Assembly: GCF_029379315.1 (NCBI RefSeq)
Contig: NZ_JAQYWQ010000015.1
Location: 1-64,000, forward strand
DNA: 64,000 bases
Reading direction: 5' to 3'
Source of the DNA: Nostoc sp. S13
Lineage (GTDB): Bacteria; Cyanobacteriota; Cyanobacteriia; Cyanobacteriales; Nostocaceae
Shown in pieces: positions 1 to 9,578 of this stretch. The notes beneath the pieces are model-generated. The model saw only the letters and a list, made by a program, of their open reading frames with translations. It had not been told where the DNA came from and did not search any database. Position 1 is the stretch's first letter. The number at the start of each line of letters is the position of its first letter. Made by a program: the position numbers and the translations under genes.

Positions 1-157
1 ATTGGGCATTGGGCATTGGGCATTGGGCATTGGGCATTGGGCATTGGGCATTGGGAAGAGACAAGAAAGAAACTTGTTTAAGAATTCTCCCCCATCTCCC
101 CCATCTCCCCCATCTCCCCCATCTCCCCCATCTCCCCACTCCCCACTCCCCACTCCC
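1..157. repeat. Low-complexity tandem repeats: (attgggc) heptamers followed by (ccccatct) octamers and ccccactcc units
   Basis: Direct reading: attgggcattgggcattgggc..., then catctcccccatctcccccatct and ccccactccccactcccc. Confidence 0.95.
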
Positions 158-206
158 TAGTATTCCCAGGCTATAGCCCAGGAAGCAAATAGAAATTAAA
201 ATTAAT

Positions 207-1277
207 TTATGTCAAAGCAGCAACTGATACTTTACCAGCAATCGTAAGAGCGATCGCTGTTAATGCTTTTGCCGAAGCCGAATCTGGTTCACCAACTACT
301 ATCGGCACACCACTGTCACCACCAACTCGCGTGGAAATCTCTAGAGGTACACACCCCAAAAGTGGCACTCCTAATTCTGCGGCTGTTTTGGAGCCACCAC
401 CGGAACCAAAGATGTCATATTGCTTATCTGGTTGATCAGGGGGTATAAAATAGCTCATATTTTCCACGATCCCCAATACCGGGACATTCATTTGTTGGAA
501 CATCCGCAATCCCTTGCGAGAATCTAACAGGGCTACAGTTTGTGGCGTGGTGACAATTACTGCCCCTGCCATCGACACTGCTTGGGTTAAGGTTAACTGA
601 GCATCTCCGGTTCCCGGTGGCATATCTACAATCAAATAGTCCAGTTCTCCCCATTCAACTTGATAGAGAAACTGGCGAATTACACCATTGAGCATAGGCC
701 CCCGCCAAATTACTGGTTGATCTCGGTCAATCAAAAAGCCCATTGAAACTAATTTGACACCGTGATTAAAAGCAGGTTCCAAGATGTCACCTGTTTGGGT
801 TGAGCGCACAGTAATTTGGGCATCAGCTAGACCCAGCATGGTAGGGTCATTGGGGCCGTAAATATCAGCATCTAGCAAGCCGACTTTCGCCCCAGTTTGA
901 GCTAGAGCCACTGCTACATTCACAGCCACCGTACTTTTACCAACGCCACCTTTGCCACTGGAAATAGCAATGATATTTTTCACCCCAGAAATGCCAGTGC
1001 GGTCGGGTAAACTTTTTTGTTGCAGTGTTTCTGCCGTCACTTCTATGTTGACATCTGTAACGCCTGGGAGTTTTTTGACAGCTTTCTGACAGTCTTCAAC
1101 GATAAATTCACGTAAAGGACAAGCAGGAGTGGTTAACACTAAAGTGAAACTAACCTTACCAGCGTCAATTTTGACGTTGCGAATCATATTCAGTTCTACC
1201 AGACTTTTGCGGAGTTCTGGGTCTTCCACTGGTCGCAAAACTTCTAAGACAGAGTGAGAATCGAGGACATCGTACAT
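207..1277 (-). CDS. mrp: Mrp/NBP35-family ATP-binding Fe-S carrier protein
   Basis: 356 aa; N-terminal MIP18-like region, deviant Walker A GKGGVGKST, GLLDADIYGPN, DYLIVDMPPGTGD, VENMSYF. Confidence 0.93.
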   Translation of the reverse strand: MYDVLDSHSVLEVLRPVEDPELRKSLVELNMIRNVKIDAGKVSFTLVLTTPACPLREFIVEDCQKAVKKLPGVTDVNIEVTAETLQQKSLPDRTGISGVKNIIAISSGKGGVGKSTVAVNVAVALAQTGAKVGLLDADIYGPNDPTMLGLADAQITVRSTQTGDILEPAFNHGVKLVSMGFLIDRDQPVIWRGPMLNGVIRQFLYQVEWGELDYLIVDMPPGTGDAQLTLTQAVSMAGAVIVTTPQTVALLDSRKGLRMFQQMNVPVLGIVENMSYFIPPDQPDKQYDIFGSGGGSKTAAELGVPLLGCVPLEISTRVGGDSGVPIVVGEPDSASAKALTAIALTIAGKVSVAALT

Positions 1278-1664
1278 AAAAATTCAAAATGAAGAAATAC
1301 ACTCGTGGCGAACATCTTAGTTATCAACTGGATGCTTTCTTAAGTAAGGTCAGCTTAGTGTTTTTACTGTTACTGCCGTAATAAAACTTAGCAAATTGCA
1401 TTATCACCTAATAGAATCTTAACTTTCTTTAGGAACATAAAAAGGTAATAGGGTACAGGTTACAGGTAAGCCAATGCGGTCTTCTCTACGAGAAGGTACG
1501 CAAAGGGGGTTTCCACGCCACTTCCTTCTCCCTACAGCCCTTCTCAAGACATGAGACGATACGCGTAGCTTGCTTGTATTGTAGGGGTACGAACCCGAAG
1601 GGGCACAGATTATTCGCTATCAGCTGTAACCTCTAACCTGTACCCTAACGCCACTCTCCAGTAC

Positions 1665-2252
1665 CTAAAAATCAAAACAACTGTCATTAAGGGATTTTTT
1701 CTTACTAGATACCGTTGCCAATGCTGTCTTTTCTACTGACTCTACTAAAGACCGTGCTACGCGGTCTGCATAAGGACGGGATAAAGACCAAATCAGGGGC
1801 GATAACCAACCCCGTAGCGTTACAGAATAAGACAGACAAGTACCACAAACCGTTGACTCTACTTGATAAGTCACCCGTTCCTCTATCCCAGGAATCGCCA
1901 GCACTCGGATACTCAGCATCTCTCTAGGATTGACGCGTTCGACAAAAATCCGAATGGGAATCGGGGAAAAGCGTGTTACAGCTTGAAAAATCAATCCTGG
2001 TTTGGGTACTAATCCGTATGGGACATTAGTACTCTTAAGTTGTGGATGCCAGGAAACATCTGTTAAGTCAACCACTTTTTGCCACAGTTCGTCTACAGAA
2101 GCAGAACTAATCTCTCGATACGTCCACACCAGAGAAGCGCAAAAACGACGACGTTTGCGGTGGATGAATTTGGATAACCAACCTTGCATTTTCCTAATCC
2201 TGCTCCCTTGAGACTTTCTGGTAACTCTGGTATGGTGTGCAACTAGGCTCAA
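1665..2252 (-). CDS. SRPBCC-family (START-like) protein
   Basis: 195 aa; SRPBCC-like pattern (VDLTDVSWHPQLKSTNVP, GLIFQAVTRFSPIPIRIFVERV). Confidence 0.6.
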   Translation of the reverse strand: MSLVAHHTRVTRKSQGSRIRKMQGWLSKFIHRKRRRFCASLVWTYREISSASVDELWQKVVDLTDVSWHPQLKSTNVPYGLVPKPGLIFQAVTRFSPIPIRIFVERVNPREMLSIRVLAIPGIEERVTYQVESTVCGTCLSYSVTLRGWLSPLIWSLSRPYADRVARSLVESVEKTALATVSSKKKSLNDSCFDF

Positions 2253-2642
2253 CCCCTAAATTAAAACTTTCTCAGAAATGCCCTAAACATAGCAAGCCCC
2301 GATTCCGCGCAGACACCAACAGCCAACATCGGAATATGGCAAAGAAGTTTTGAGTAAGGCAGTCAAACCCTTGATATTTCAAGGTTACGACTAAAGTCTA
2401 GTGTTTATATCAAAATATTCCAATTAAAAATAAAATTTCAAAAAAAACTCAGTCAATATACAAGCGTATACGCATTTGAGGGAAAATAACTCTAGTGATG
2501 CCCATCAATCCTATAAATGCTTAACCAGTAATAAAAAAGCGGGTTGGGCAAATAGAGCTTGATTGTTGGTGCGTGTTTCCCCTAAATTTTAAGATGATAA
2601 ATTTGTGGCTTTCTGGAAATTGTAATTTAGGTTCAAGAATCT

Positions 2643-3683
2643 ATGTTGACCAACTCACAAACACCAACTGTAGCAGCATCATCCAAGTCTTTGCCAGCGA
2701 CTGACGCTCAGACTAGGGTCAGTCAGTTTATGAAACAGCTGCAAGACGAAATTACCGAATCATTGGCAAAACTAGATGGTGTGGGTAAGTTTCTCGAAGA
2801 TAGTTGGGAACGCCCAGAAGGAGGCGGAGGCAGATCGCGTATTCTCCGTGATGGTGCAATCTTTGAACAAGCAGGTGTAGGTTTTTCGGAAGTTTGGGGA
2901 GATAGTTTGCCCCCATCAATTTTAACCCAACGCCCTGAAGCAGCAGGACATGGCTTTTATGCCACGGGCACTTCACTAGTATTACATCCTCGTAATCCTT
3001 ACGTGCCGACAGTTCATCTAAATTATCGCTACTTTGAAGCGGGGCCAGTGTGGTGGTTTGGTGGTGGTATTGACTTGACACCTTATTACCCCTTTGCTGA
3101 AGATGCGGCACATTTACACAAAACATTAAAACAGGCTTGCGACCAACACCACCCAGAGTATTACCCAGTGTTTAAGCGGTGGTGTGATGAATATTTCTAC
3201 CTCAAGCATCGTGATGAGACACGGGGTGTAGGTGGTCTGTTTTTTGATTACCAAGATGGTCAGGGTGCTTTATATCGCGGGCCAAACCCCAATGGGGAAG
3301 CGGCTATTTATAGCAACCAGGTGGGAATACCAGCAACCCGCAATTGGGAAGATTTATTTGCCTTTGTGCAAGGCTGTGGCAAAGCATTTTTACCAGCTTA
3401 CGTACCAATTGTAGAACGGCGACATGGGATAGAGTATGGCGATCGCCAACGGAATTTTCAACTCTACCGCCGGGGACGGTATGTAGAATTTAACTTGGTT
3501 TATGACCGAGGCACAATTTTTGGTCTGCAAACTAACGGACGCACCGAATCAATTCTCATGTCCCTACCACCTTTAGTGCGCTGGGAATACGGCTATCAGC
3601 CAGAACCCAATTCCCCTGAAGCCGAGTTATATGAAACCTTCCTCAAGCCCCAAGATTGGATTAACTGGACACCACCTCAATAG
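2643..3683 (+). CDS. hemF: Oxygen-dependent coproporphyrinogen III oxidase
   Basis: 346 aa; [64 protein letters not shown] signatures. Confidence 0.97.
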   Translation: MLTNSQTPTVAASSKSLPATDAQTRVSQFMKQLQDEITESLAKLDGVGKFLEDSWERPEGGGGRSRILRDGAIFEQAGVGFSEVWGDSLPPSILTQRPEAAGHGFYATGTSLVLHPRNPYVPTVHLNYRYFEAGPVWWFGGGIDLTPYYPFAEDAAHLHKTLKQACDQHHPEYYPVFKRWCDEYFYLKHRDETRGVGGLFFDYQDGQGALYRGPNPNGEAAIYSNQVGIPATRNWEDLFAFVQGCGKAFLPAYVPIVERRHGIEYGDRQRNFQLYRRGRYVEFNLVYDRGTIFGLQTNGRTESILMSLPPLVRWEYGYQPEPNSPEAELYETFLKPQDWINWTPPQ

Positions 3684-3695
3684 TGACTTGAAAAC

Positions 3696-3822
3696 CGGGC
3701 ATTAGGCATTAGGCATTAGGCATTAGGCATGGGGCATTGGGAAAACACTTTCTTCATCCCCCTGTCTCCCACCCTGCGGGAAGCTAAAGCTACATCCCCC
3801 TCATCTCCCCACTCCCCATTTC
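3696..3822. repeat. Tandem (gcattag)n and ccccatct/ccccactcc low-complexity block downstream of hemF
   Basis: ggcattaggcattaggcattaggcat... ccccctcatctccccactcccc. Confidence 0.85.
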
Positions 3823-3983
3823 AACTTGCAACTCAGCACTATTTTGGTGAGTTAAACTAAGTAGGTGGGCACTTAGCAGAAAAAGGTGACAATTTTAGCT
3901 ATAGCTTGTTAGTCTCAAGTGACAGCATTAGAAAATTCTGTAAGTAGTTAATCTGACAAAAGAATGCCACGGGGAGGGCTTTA

Positions 3984-4352
3984 GTGATTCATATAGACCA
4001 AAAAAGTTATACAACCCAAGACGGAAACACCGTTATTGTCCTGACGCCAGCAGGTCGCCTAGATATCACCACTGCTTGGCAATTTCGCCTAAAGTTACAG
4101 GAGTGTATTTCCAAACTCAGCCGCCATGTAGTTGTAAATCTGGCTCTGGTAAATTTTATTGATAGTTCCGGTCTTACGTCTTTGGTAGCTGGGATGCGTG
4201 ATGCTGATAAAGTCAAGGGCAGTTTCCGTATCTCGAATGTACATCCAGAAGCCAAACTCGTGTTTGAAGTGACCATGATGGATACTGTCTTTGAAATCTT
4301 TGAAACAGAAGAGGAAGCTTTAGAAGGTGTGCCTCGTAGCATCGCCAGCTAA
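3984..4352 (+). CDS. STAS-domain anti-sigma factor antagonist
   Basis: 122 aa; GRLDITTAWQFRLKLQE, VVNLALVNFIDSSGLTSLVAGMR (STAS signature with Ser). Start may be GTG at 3984. Confidence 0.9.
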   Translation: MIHIDQKSYTTQDGNTVIVLTPAGRLDITTAWQFRLKLQECISKLSRHVVVNLALVNFIDSSGLTSLVAGMRDADKVKGSFRISNVHPEAKLVFEVTMMDTVFEIFETEEEALEGVPRSIAS

Positions 4353-4449
4353 AAAGGAGTTAGGAGTTAAGAGTGAGGAGTTAATTCAAAATTCAAACTC
4401 ATAATTCAAACTCATAATTCATAACTCATGACTCATAACTTTATCTTGT

Positions 4450-5046
4450 TCAATACTGATTTCGCTTGGTGTAGCGATAAGGCCCCATAATCGCTCCCCA
4501 AGTTGCTTTTCCAGTTACTGGATCAATTCCTTTGTCGTAGCTGTGAAATTCGGCTCCAGTGGCTTCAAATCCCAAGGAAACATAGACGCTATTGCCAAGA
4601 TAAGTAAAGCTGCAACGAGTCTCTGATAGTGGGGTAGCGGTAAACTGATAGCGATCGCGGGCCAGTGTTTCCTGGGTAACTGTGAGGATACAACCTGGTA
4701 GTAAATCTAATTGTTCAGGTGTTAGTGTGTTCAGTAGGGCAGGGTTATCACCTGCACCTCTTAATGCACCTGGATCTTGAGGCATGTAGTATTGTACTTC
4801 CAGAGATGCGTCAGAGTTGCTCCTCTGACGCAACCGCATAATTCGCTGGCGGTAAGGTTGATCTATGTTAATAATGTTTGCTTGTTCGGCAAACAGGGTG
4901 ATGCTATCTTCTGTGAACAGATTAACTGGTCTTTGCCACATGCGGAGGTGGACATACCAAACTGGCTCTGCTATGGCTTGTTCCCGATTATCAAATTCAC
5001 CAGCTAGGTACTCACCTAAAGCAATTAACTGGGGCGAGAAGTTCAT
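4450..5046 (-). CDS. cpcT: CpeT/CpcT-family chromophore lyase
   Basis: 198 aa; LGEYLAGEFDNREQAIAEPVWYVHLRMWQRPV, full-length CpcT-like. Confidence 0.85.
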   Translation of the reverse strand: MNFSPQLIALGEYLAGEFDNREQAIAEPVWYVHLRMWQRPVNLFTEDSITLFAEQANIINIDQPYRQRIMRLRQRSNSDASLEVQYYMPQDPGALRGAGDNPALLNTLTPEQLDLLPGCILTVTQETLARDRYQFTATPLSETRCSFTYLGNSVYVSLGFEATGAEFHSYDKGIDPVTGKATWGAIMGPYRYTKRNQY

Positions 5047-5157
5047 AAATGCGATAAACGAATCATTCAGGATAAGAATTTTTGGCTAGTTTTTAGGGTA
5101 AAGGGTCTTATTCCCTGTGGCTAGCAGCTTATAAAGTACTTCTGATTTAGTCTATAT

Positions 5158-5298
5158 TAGACTTATCCGGAAATGAGAACTTTATTTGGCTGAAACCTAG
5201 CTCTGGAGAGGGTTTTAGAGGTTCCTGTTTTATATAAGCTAAAAAGCCAGCTATGTAAGGGTTTCAGCTATTTTGAGGTTTATTTGTGGATAAGTCTA
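5158..5298. mobile_element. 141-bp TA-flanked MITE, copy 1
   Basis: TAGACTTATCCGGAAATGAG...TTTGTGGATAAGTCTA; imperfect TIRs; same 141-bp sequence at 45308, 48365 and 57369. Confidence 0.93.
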
Positions 5299-5396
5299 TT
5301 GTAAATGAAACCGTCACCAGCTAAAAGCTTAACTTGGCAAAGTTGGCTTTAAGCGAGAAAATAAAGGAACGTCGCCCTTAACATTCTCTTTTCTTT

Positions 5397-6104
5397 GTGA
5401 ACAACGTCCGTACTGTCTCTGATACAAAGCGAACTTTCTACAATCTTCACACCCGTCCGATCAACACTATTTATCGTCGGGTAGTAGAAGAATTGATGGT
5501 GGAAATGCATCTGCTGTCAGTAAATATCGATTTTAGCTACAATCCAATTTATGCCTTGGGTGTCGTCACTACCTTTGACCGCTTCATGGAAGGCTATCAA
5601 CCAGAACGTGATCAAGAATCAATTTTTAACGCCCTATGTCGCGCTATAGAACGAGATCCGCAACACTATCAACAGGATGCCCAAAGATTGCAAACTGTAG
5701 CTAAAGGTTTACCAGTTAAAGATTTAATTGCGTGGCTAAGTCAAACTACTCACTTAGATCGAGATGCTAACTTGCAAGCGCACCTGCAAGCGATCGCCAA
5801 CAATCCTAACTTTAAATACAACCGTTTGTTTGCAATTGGTGTGTTTTCGTTATTAGAACTGTCAGATCCGGAATTGGTTAAAAATGAAAAGCAACTCACT
5901 GAGGCACTAAAAGCGATCGCTGCTGGCTTGCACCTCTTTGATGACAAACTAAACAAGGATTTGGAACTATATCGTTCTAACCTAGACAAAATGGCGCAAG
6001 CCCTGGTGGTGATGGCAGATATGCTCTCAGCCGATCGCAAAAAACGCGAGCAACGTAAACAACAAACAACTACCCCAGTTGCTCCCCCAAGTTCCAACGA
6101 ATAG
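5397..6104 (+). CDS. thf1: Photosystem II biogenesis protein Psp29/Thf1
   Basis: 235 aa; VRTVSDTKRTFYNLHTRPINTIYRRVVEELMVEMHLLSVN; GTG start. Confidence 0.93.
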   Translation: MNNVRTVSDTKRTFYNLHTRPINTIYRRVVEELMVEMHLLSVNIDFSYNPIYALGVVTTFDRFMEGYQPERDQESIFNALCRAIERDPQHYQQDAQRLQTVAKGLPVKDLIAWLSQTTHLDRDANLQAHLQAIANNPNFKYNRLFAIGVFSLLELSDPELVKNEKQLTEALKAIAAGLHLFDDKLNKDLELYRSNLDKMAQALVVMADMLSADRKKREQRKQQTTTPVAPPSSNE

Positions 6105-6208
6105 TTAGGAGTTATTCAATTTTAGATTTTAAATTTTAGATTTTAGATTTTTACTCAAATCCAAAATTCAAAATCTAAAATTGGGAGAGTTAAGAGTTGC
6201 TCTTAACT

Positions 6209-6571
6209 TTATACGCCCAATAATTTGTAGATTAAACTGTTAATTATAGTGAGCGCAAATGCCCCAATAACAGCACTCCAAATCCCGTAACGCAAGCGAA
6301 AACCTTCTACTAACCAAGCAGCCATACTAAAACAAACCACAGCAATCATAAATGTGAAAATGCTGGATAACAAGTCTAATGTGAGTAAATTTGGTACTGC
6401 AAAAACGAGGCTTAAAATTGGTCTGACTATTGCCGTCACAATACCAAGCACTGCGGCAGAAAAGAAGGCTTTACCTGGAGTATCAATTTCGACTCCCAGA
6501 GGCAATTTGCTAATGATCAACAGACTGATAGCTGTTACTATCCAAACAATTAAAAGCGTCACGAGATTCAT
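6209..6571 (-). CDS. Phage holin family IV-like membrane protein
   Basis: 120 aa; four hydrophobic segments, GVEIDTPGKAFFSAAVLGIVTAIVRPIL. Confidence 0.75.
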   Translation of the reverse strand: MNLVTLLIVWIVTAISLLIISKLPLGVEIDTPGKAFFSAAVLGIVTAIVRPILSLVFAVPNLLTLDLLSSIFTFMIAVVCFSMAAWLVEGFRLRYGIWSAVIGAFALTIINSLIYKLLGV

Positions 6572-6784
6572 GCCACAACCCTTGAAACGTGAATGGCAAT
6601 TGGTGATAAATTACTTTAGTTTATCGGTGGAAAAATCTTTAAAGCTCAACCAATTATTTATAAATTAGCAGTAAATTTTTCTCTAACCAAATTTTATTTT
6701 AGATATCTTTAGGATTGGGAAAGAGCTTGAAGGGGAGTGGAGATAGGGGATGAAGAAGCAGGGGAGGCAAGAGGAGAAATAACC

Positions 6785-6828
6785 AATGCCCCATGCCCCA
6801 TGCCCAATGCCCCATGCCCCATGCCCTT
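6785..6828. repeat. (atgcccc)n tandem repeat
   Basis: aatgccccatgccccatgcccaatgccccatgccccatgccc. Confidence 0.9.
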
Positions 6829-6841
6829 ATCTCATTTTTTA

Positions 6842-7537
6842 TTAAGAAGTAGGTTGGGTTTGTTTGGGTGCTACAGGCGCTTGAGATGCTGGTGGGTTAG
6901 AAATACCAGGATTGATTGGACTGATGCCTTGTCTAGTTGAAGGTTGACCAGTTACCGTAGGCAAGGGTACAGAATTAGGTGCTAAGGGAAATTTAGGGGT
7001 AATATTCCCTTCGGGATTAATGCCTGGAAATGGTGCTGTGGTGGGTACTGGTGCTGCACCAGGATTGAATGGAAATGACGGGACAGTAGGCTGGTTAAGT
7101 GAGTTTGTGGGTGGTTCAGATGGGCCGGGAATAATTCCCAAAGAAACGCGATCGCCCCCTACTTGCCGTAGCAAGTCCAATGTCTCAATCACATCATTGT
7201 AAGTTGCTGTCCGTGAAGCATTAAGCACCACAATGGCACTGGGATTTCGTTGGAGATACTGTTTTAAGCTCTGTCGCAAATCCTCCCGTTTTACAGGCTG
7301 TTTTTCTATATAAGTATTGCCAACGGCATCGATACTTACAATCAGACTTCCACTCTGTGAGCTTATCCCAGATACTGTACTGGGGCTGGCTTTAGGCAAA
7401 TCAACATTTATTGCTTGTTGCCGGGTAAATTGCAAAGCTGCTAACAAAAAAAACGTCAGGATACAAAAAATTACATCAATTAAGGGAATGATTTGAACTT
7501 GGACTTCTTCAATTGGAGTATGTAGATTAACTTTCAT
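6842..7537 (-). CDS. exbD: ExbD/TolR-family biopolymer transporter with Pro-rich C-terminal extension
   Basis: 231 aa; VQIIPLIDVIFCILTFFLLAALQF; directly downstream of the ExbB gene. Confidence 0.88.
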   Translation of the reverse strand: MKVNLHTPIEEVQVQIIPLIDVIFCILTFFLLAALQFTRQQAINVDLPKASPSTVSGISSQSGSLIVSIDAVGNTYIEKQPVKREDLRQSLKQYLQRNPSAIVVLNASRTATYNDVIETLDLLRQVGGDRVSLGIIPGPSEPPTNSLNQPTVPSFPFNPGAAPVPTTAPFPGINPEGNITPKFPLAPNSVPLPTVTGQPSTRQGISPINPGISNPPASQAPVAPKQTQPTS

Positions 7538-7577
7538 TGTCTCACTCTAACGTCTAGTTCAGGGGTTGAATTCTTGA

Positions 7578-8309
7578 CTATTGCTCAGATGAATTTGGAG
7601 GTTCAGGGGGTTCAGAAAGCTTAGTCTTTCCTGGCTTGCGGGGTGGAGTAAAATTTTCCCCCACAATTGCTGATGTTCTATTACTAAAATCAGGGGGGGA
7701 CTGGCGGTAGAGCAATTCCATCTCATTCCCTGCCTTCCGAAAAACTTTAACTTGGTTGACTACAAAACTTTGAAATAGGCGGTAAAATGCCAAACTAATA
7801 ATCGCAACGATTAGCCCAGTTGCCGTAGCAATCAGTGATTCACCAATACCAGTTGTCACTCCAGCTGTAGATTCAGTTCCCAAATCGCCAATCCGAATTG
7901 AGCGCAAAGCGCGGATCAAACCCAAAACCGTACCTAACAATCCCAGCAGTGGCGCTAGGGCAATTACGGCTTCTAAAAGTTTTTCGCCCCGCCGCATTCC
8001 AGCTAATTCATCTTCCGCCGTAGCCTCCAGTGCTAGTCGAAAGATTTCCGCATCACTTTTTGTGAAGCGTAGAGGGGCATAGAGAAAACGCCCGACAGGC
8101 TGATGGCTTGCTTGTCTTGCAATGTCCGCAGCTAGTTCCCAATTATCCTGGGCAGCATTCAGGATGCGATCGACTATTTGCTTTTCCTGAGTCAAAATTC
8201 GCAACCAGAACCACAAACGTTCAAAAATCACACTTAAAGACAGAATCGAGAGAACTAGCAAAGGCCACATCGCGGGCCCGCCCTTATAAAATAAATCTAA
8301 AATATCCAC
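7578..8309 (-). CDS. exbB: MotA/TolQ/ExbB proton channel family protein
   Basis: 243 aa; [45 protein letters not shown]. Confidence 0.92.
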   Translation of the reverse strand: MDILDLFYKGGPAMWPLLVLSILSLSVIFERLWFWLRILTQEKQIVDRILNAAQDNWELAADIARQASHQPVGRFLYAPLRFTKSDAEIFRLALEATAEDELAGMRRGEKLLEAVIALAPLLGLLGTVLGLIRALRSIRIGDLGTESTAGVTTGIGESLIATATGLIVAIISLAFYRLFQSFVVNQVKVFRKAGNEMELLYRQSPPDFSNRTSAIVGENFTPPRKPGKTKLSEPPEPPNSSEQ

Positions 8310-8823
8310 TGTTTAAGTTTCCTCCCTCCATGACTAGAGCAAATATGCTAAAGCATTTTAATTCTAGAGATTAATGCAAAATGAGGGACTTCCAAAAAAT
8401 AAATTTCTCGAAAACCTAAAAAGACGGTGTAAGTATGGCGTATTTGACTTTGACTGCTGTAGAAACTTGGTGCTGGGTAGGCAATTGAATGATAAACTGA
8501 CTTCCTTCACCAAGAGTAGAAAAACATTAATGGGACGACCTGCTGAAGCAGCGATGTATGGATGATTGGGATAATTCGAGGTGAAAATCCTCGACCAAAT
8601 AGGTTTACCAAGTTTCCTTAAAGTTGTCCCAATCATAAATAGTAGTAACATGGGTGCGATCGCCCTGATTATTTGTTGTCAGGGAATTACTAGACTCTTG
8701 TGTAGAATCGCAGAGGAGGTATTTGGTGACGAGTAGCGTCTTCCAGACTAACTAGGGCGGTTATTCCCACCAGGAATTTTTAGGATAATTTGTCAAAATT
8801 AAAGATAACTAGAGGTTCAAAAT

Positions 8824-9138
8824 ATGAAATTTTCAATTCAATCACTTTACACTTGGTATGGCAATTTGCTTCGTAACCCCAAGTACCGTTGGTGGGTAAT
8901 TTTAGGAACGTTAGTCTATTTGGTCAGCCCAATTGATATTGCCCCAGATTTTATACCTGTTGTGGGACAGATTGATGATGTTTTCCTTTTGACCCTGCTA
9001 GTTAGTGAGGTATCCGGGCTAGTAATTGAAGGCTGGAAAGCTCGTAAAGGTGATGTGGATACTGAAGTAGCTAATAGTACTGAGGGTTCTACCTCCACTG
9101 GAAGCACCATTGATGTTGATGCTGTTTCTGTTAAGTAG
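8824..9138 (+). CDS. YkvA/DUF1232 family protein
   Basis: 104 aa; LVYLVSPIDIAPDFIPVVGQIDDVFLL. Confidence 0.9.
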   Translation: MKFSIQSLYTWYGNLLRNPKYRWWVILGTLVYLVSPIDIAPDFIPVVGQIDDVFLLTLLVSEVSGLVIEGWKARKGDVDTEVANSTEGSTSTGSTIDVDAVSVK

Positions 9139-9169
9139 ATTTTTAAGGCAAAGGAACGCGGAGGAAGAG

Positions 9170-9547
9170 TTAGAGGTTGTTGACTACGCGTTTAAGACCT
9201 TCTTTGAGGTGGAGGACGTTGAAGTTGATGAGAAGACCTAGTTTGCAGTTTGCTAGTTTGAGATAGGTTAGGAGTTGAACGGAGTGAATCGGGTGGAAGG
9301 ATTCTACAGATTTAATTTCTACAATTACTTTGTTTTCAACTATCAAATCTAATCGATAAACACATTCCAGTTGCACATCTTGGTAAACCAAAAGCAATGG
9401 AATTTGCTTACCAACATTCAATCCGGCTTCCTTCAACTCGTAATCCAAGCACACTTCATAAGCCGACTCCAATAAACCAGGCCCCAAACCAGTATGCACC
9501 CTCATCGCACAACCAATAATCACTCCACTCAACTCATTCTCTCTCAT
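9170..9547 (-). CDS. GxxExxY family protein
   Basis: 125 aa; VHTGLGPGLLESAYEVCLDYEL, VIVEIKSVESFHPIHSVQLLTYLK. Confidence 0.9.
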   Translation of the reverse strand: MRENELSGVIIGCAMRVHTGLGPGLLESAYEVCLDYELKEAGLNVGKQIPLLLVYQDVQLECVYRLDLIVENKVIVEIKSVESFHPIHSVQLLTYLKLANCKLGLLINFNVLHLKEGLKRVVNNL

Positions 9548-9578
9548 CCTTTGCGTTCCTCTGCGCGTTCCTCTGCGT

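Noticed and set aside
8364-8651. Overlapping small ORFs on both strands (95 aa and 63 aa)
   Set aside because: Mutually overlapping, AT-rich, begin beside a GGGACTTCCAA repeat-like end; no recognisable product.
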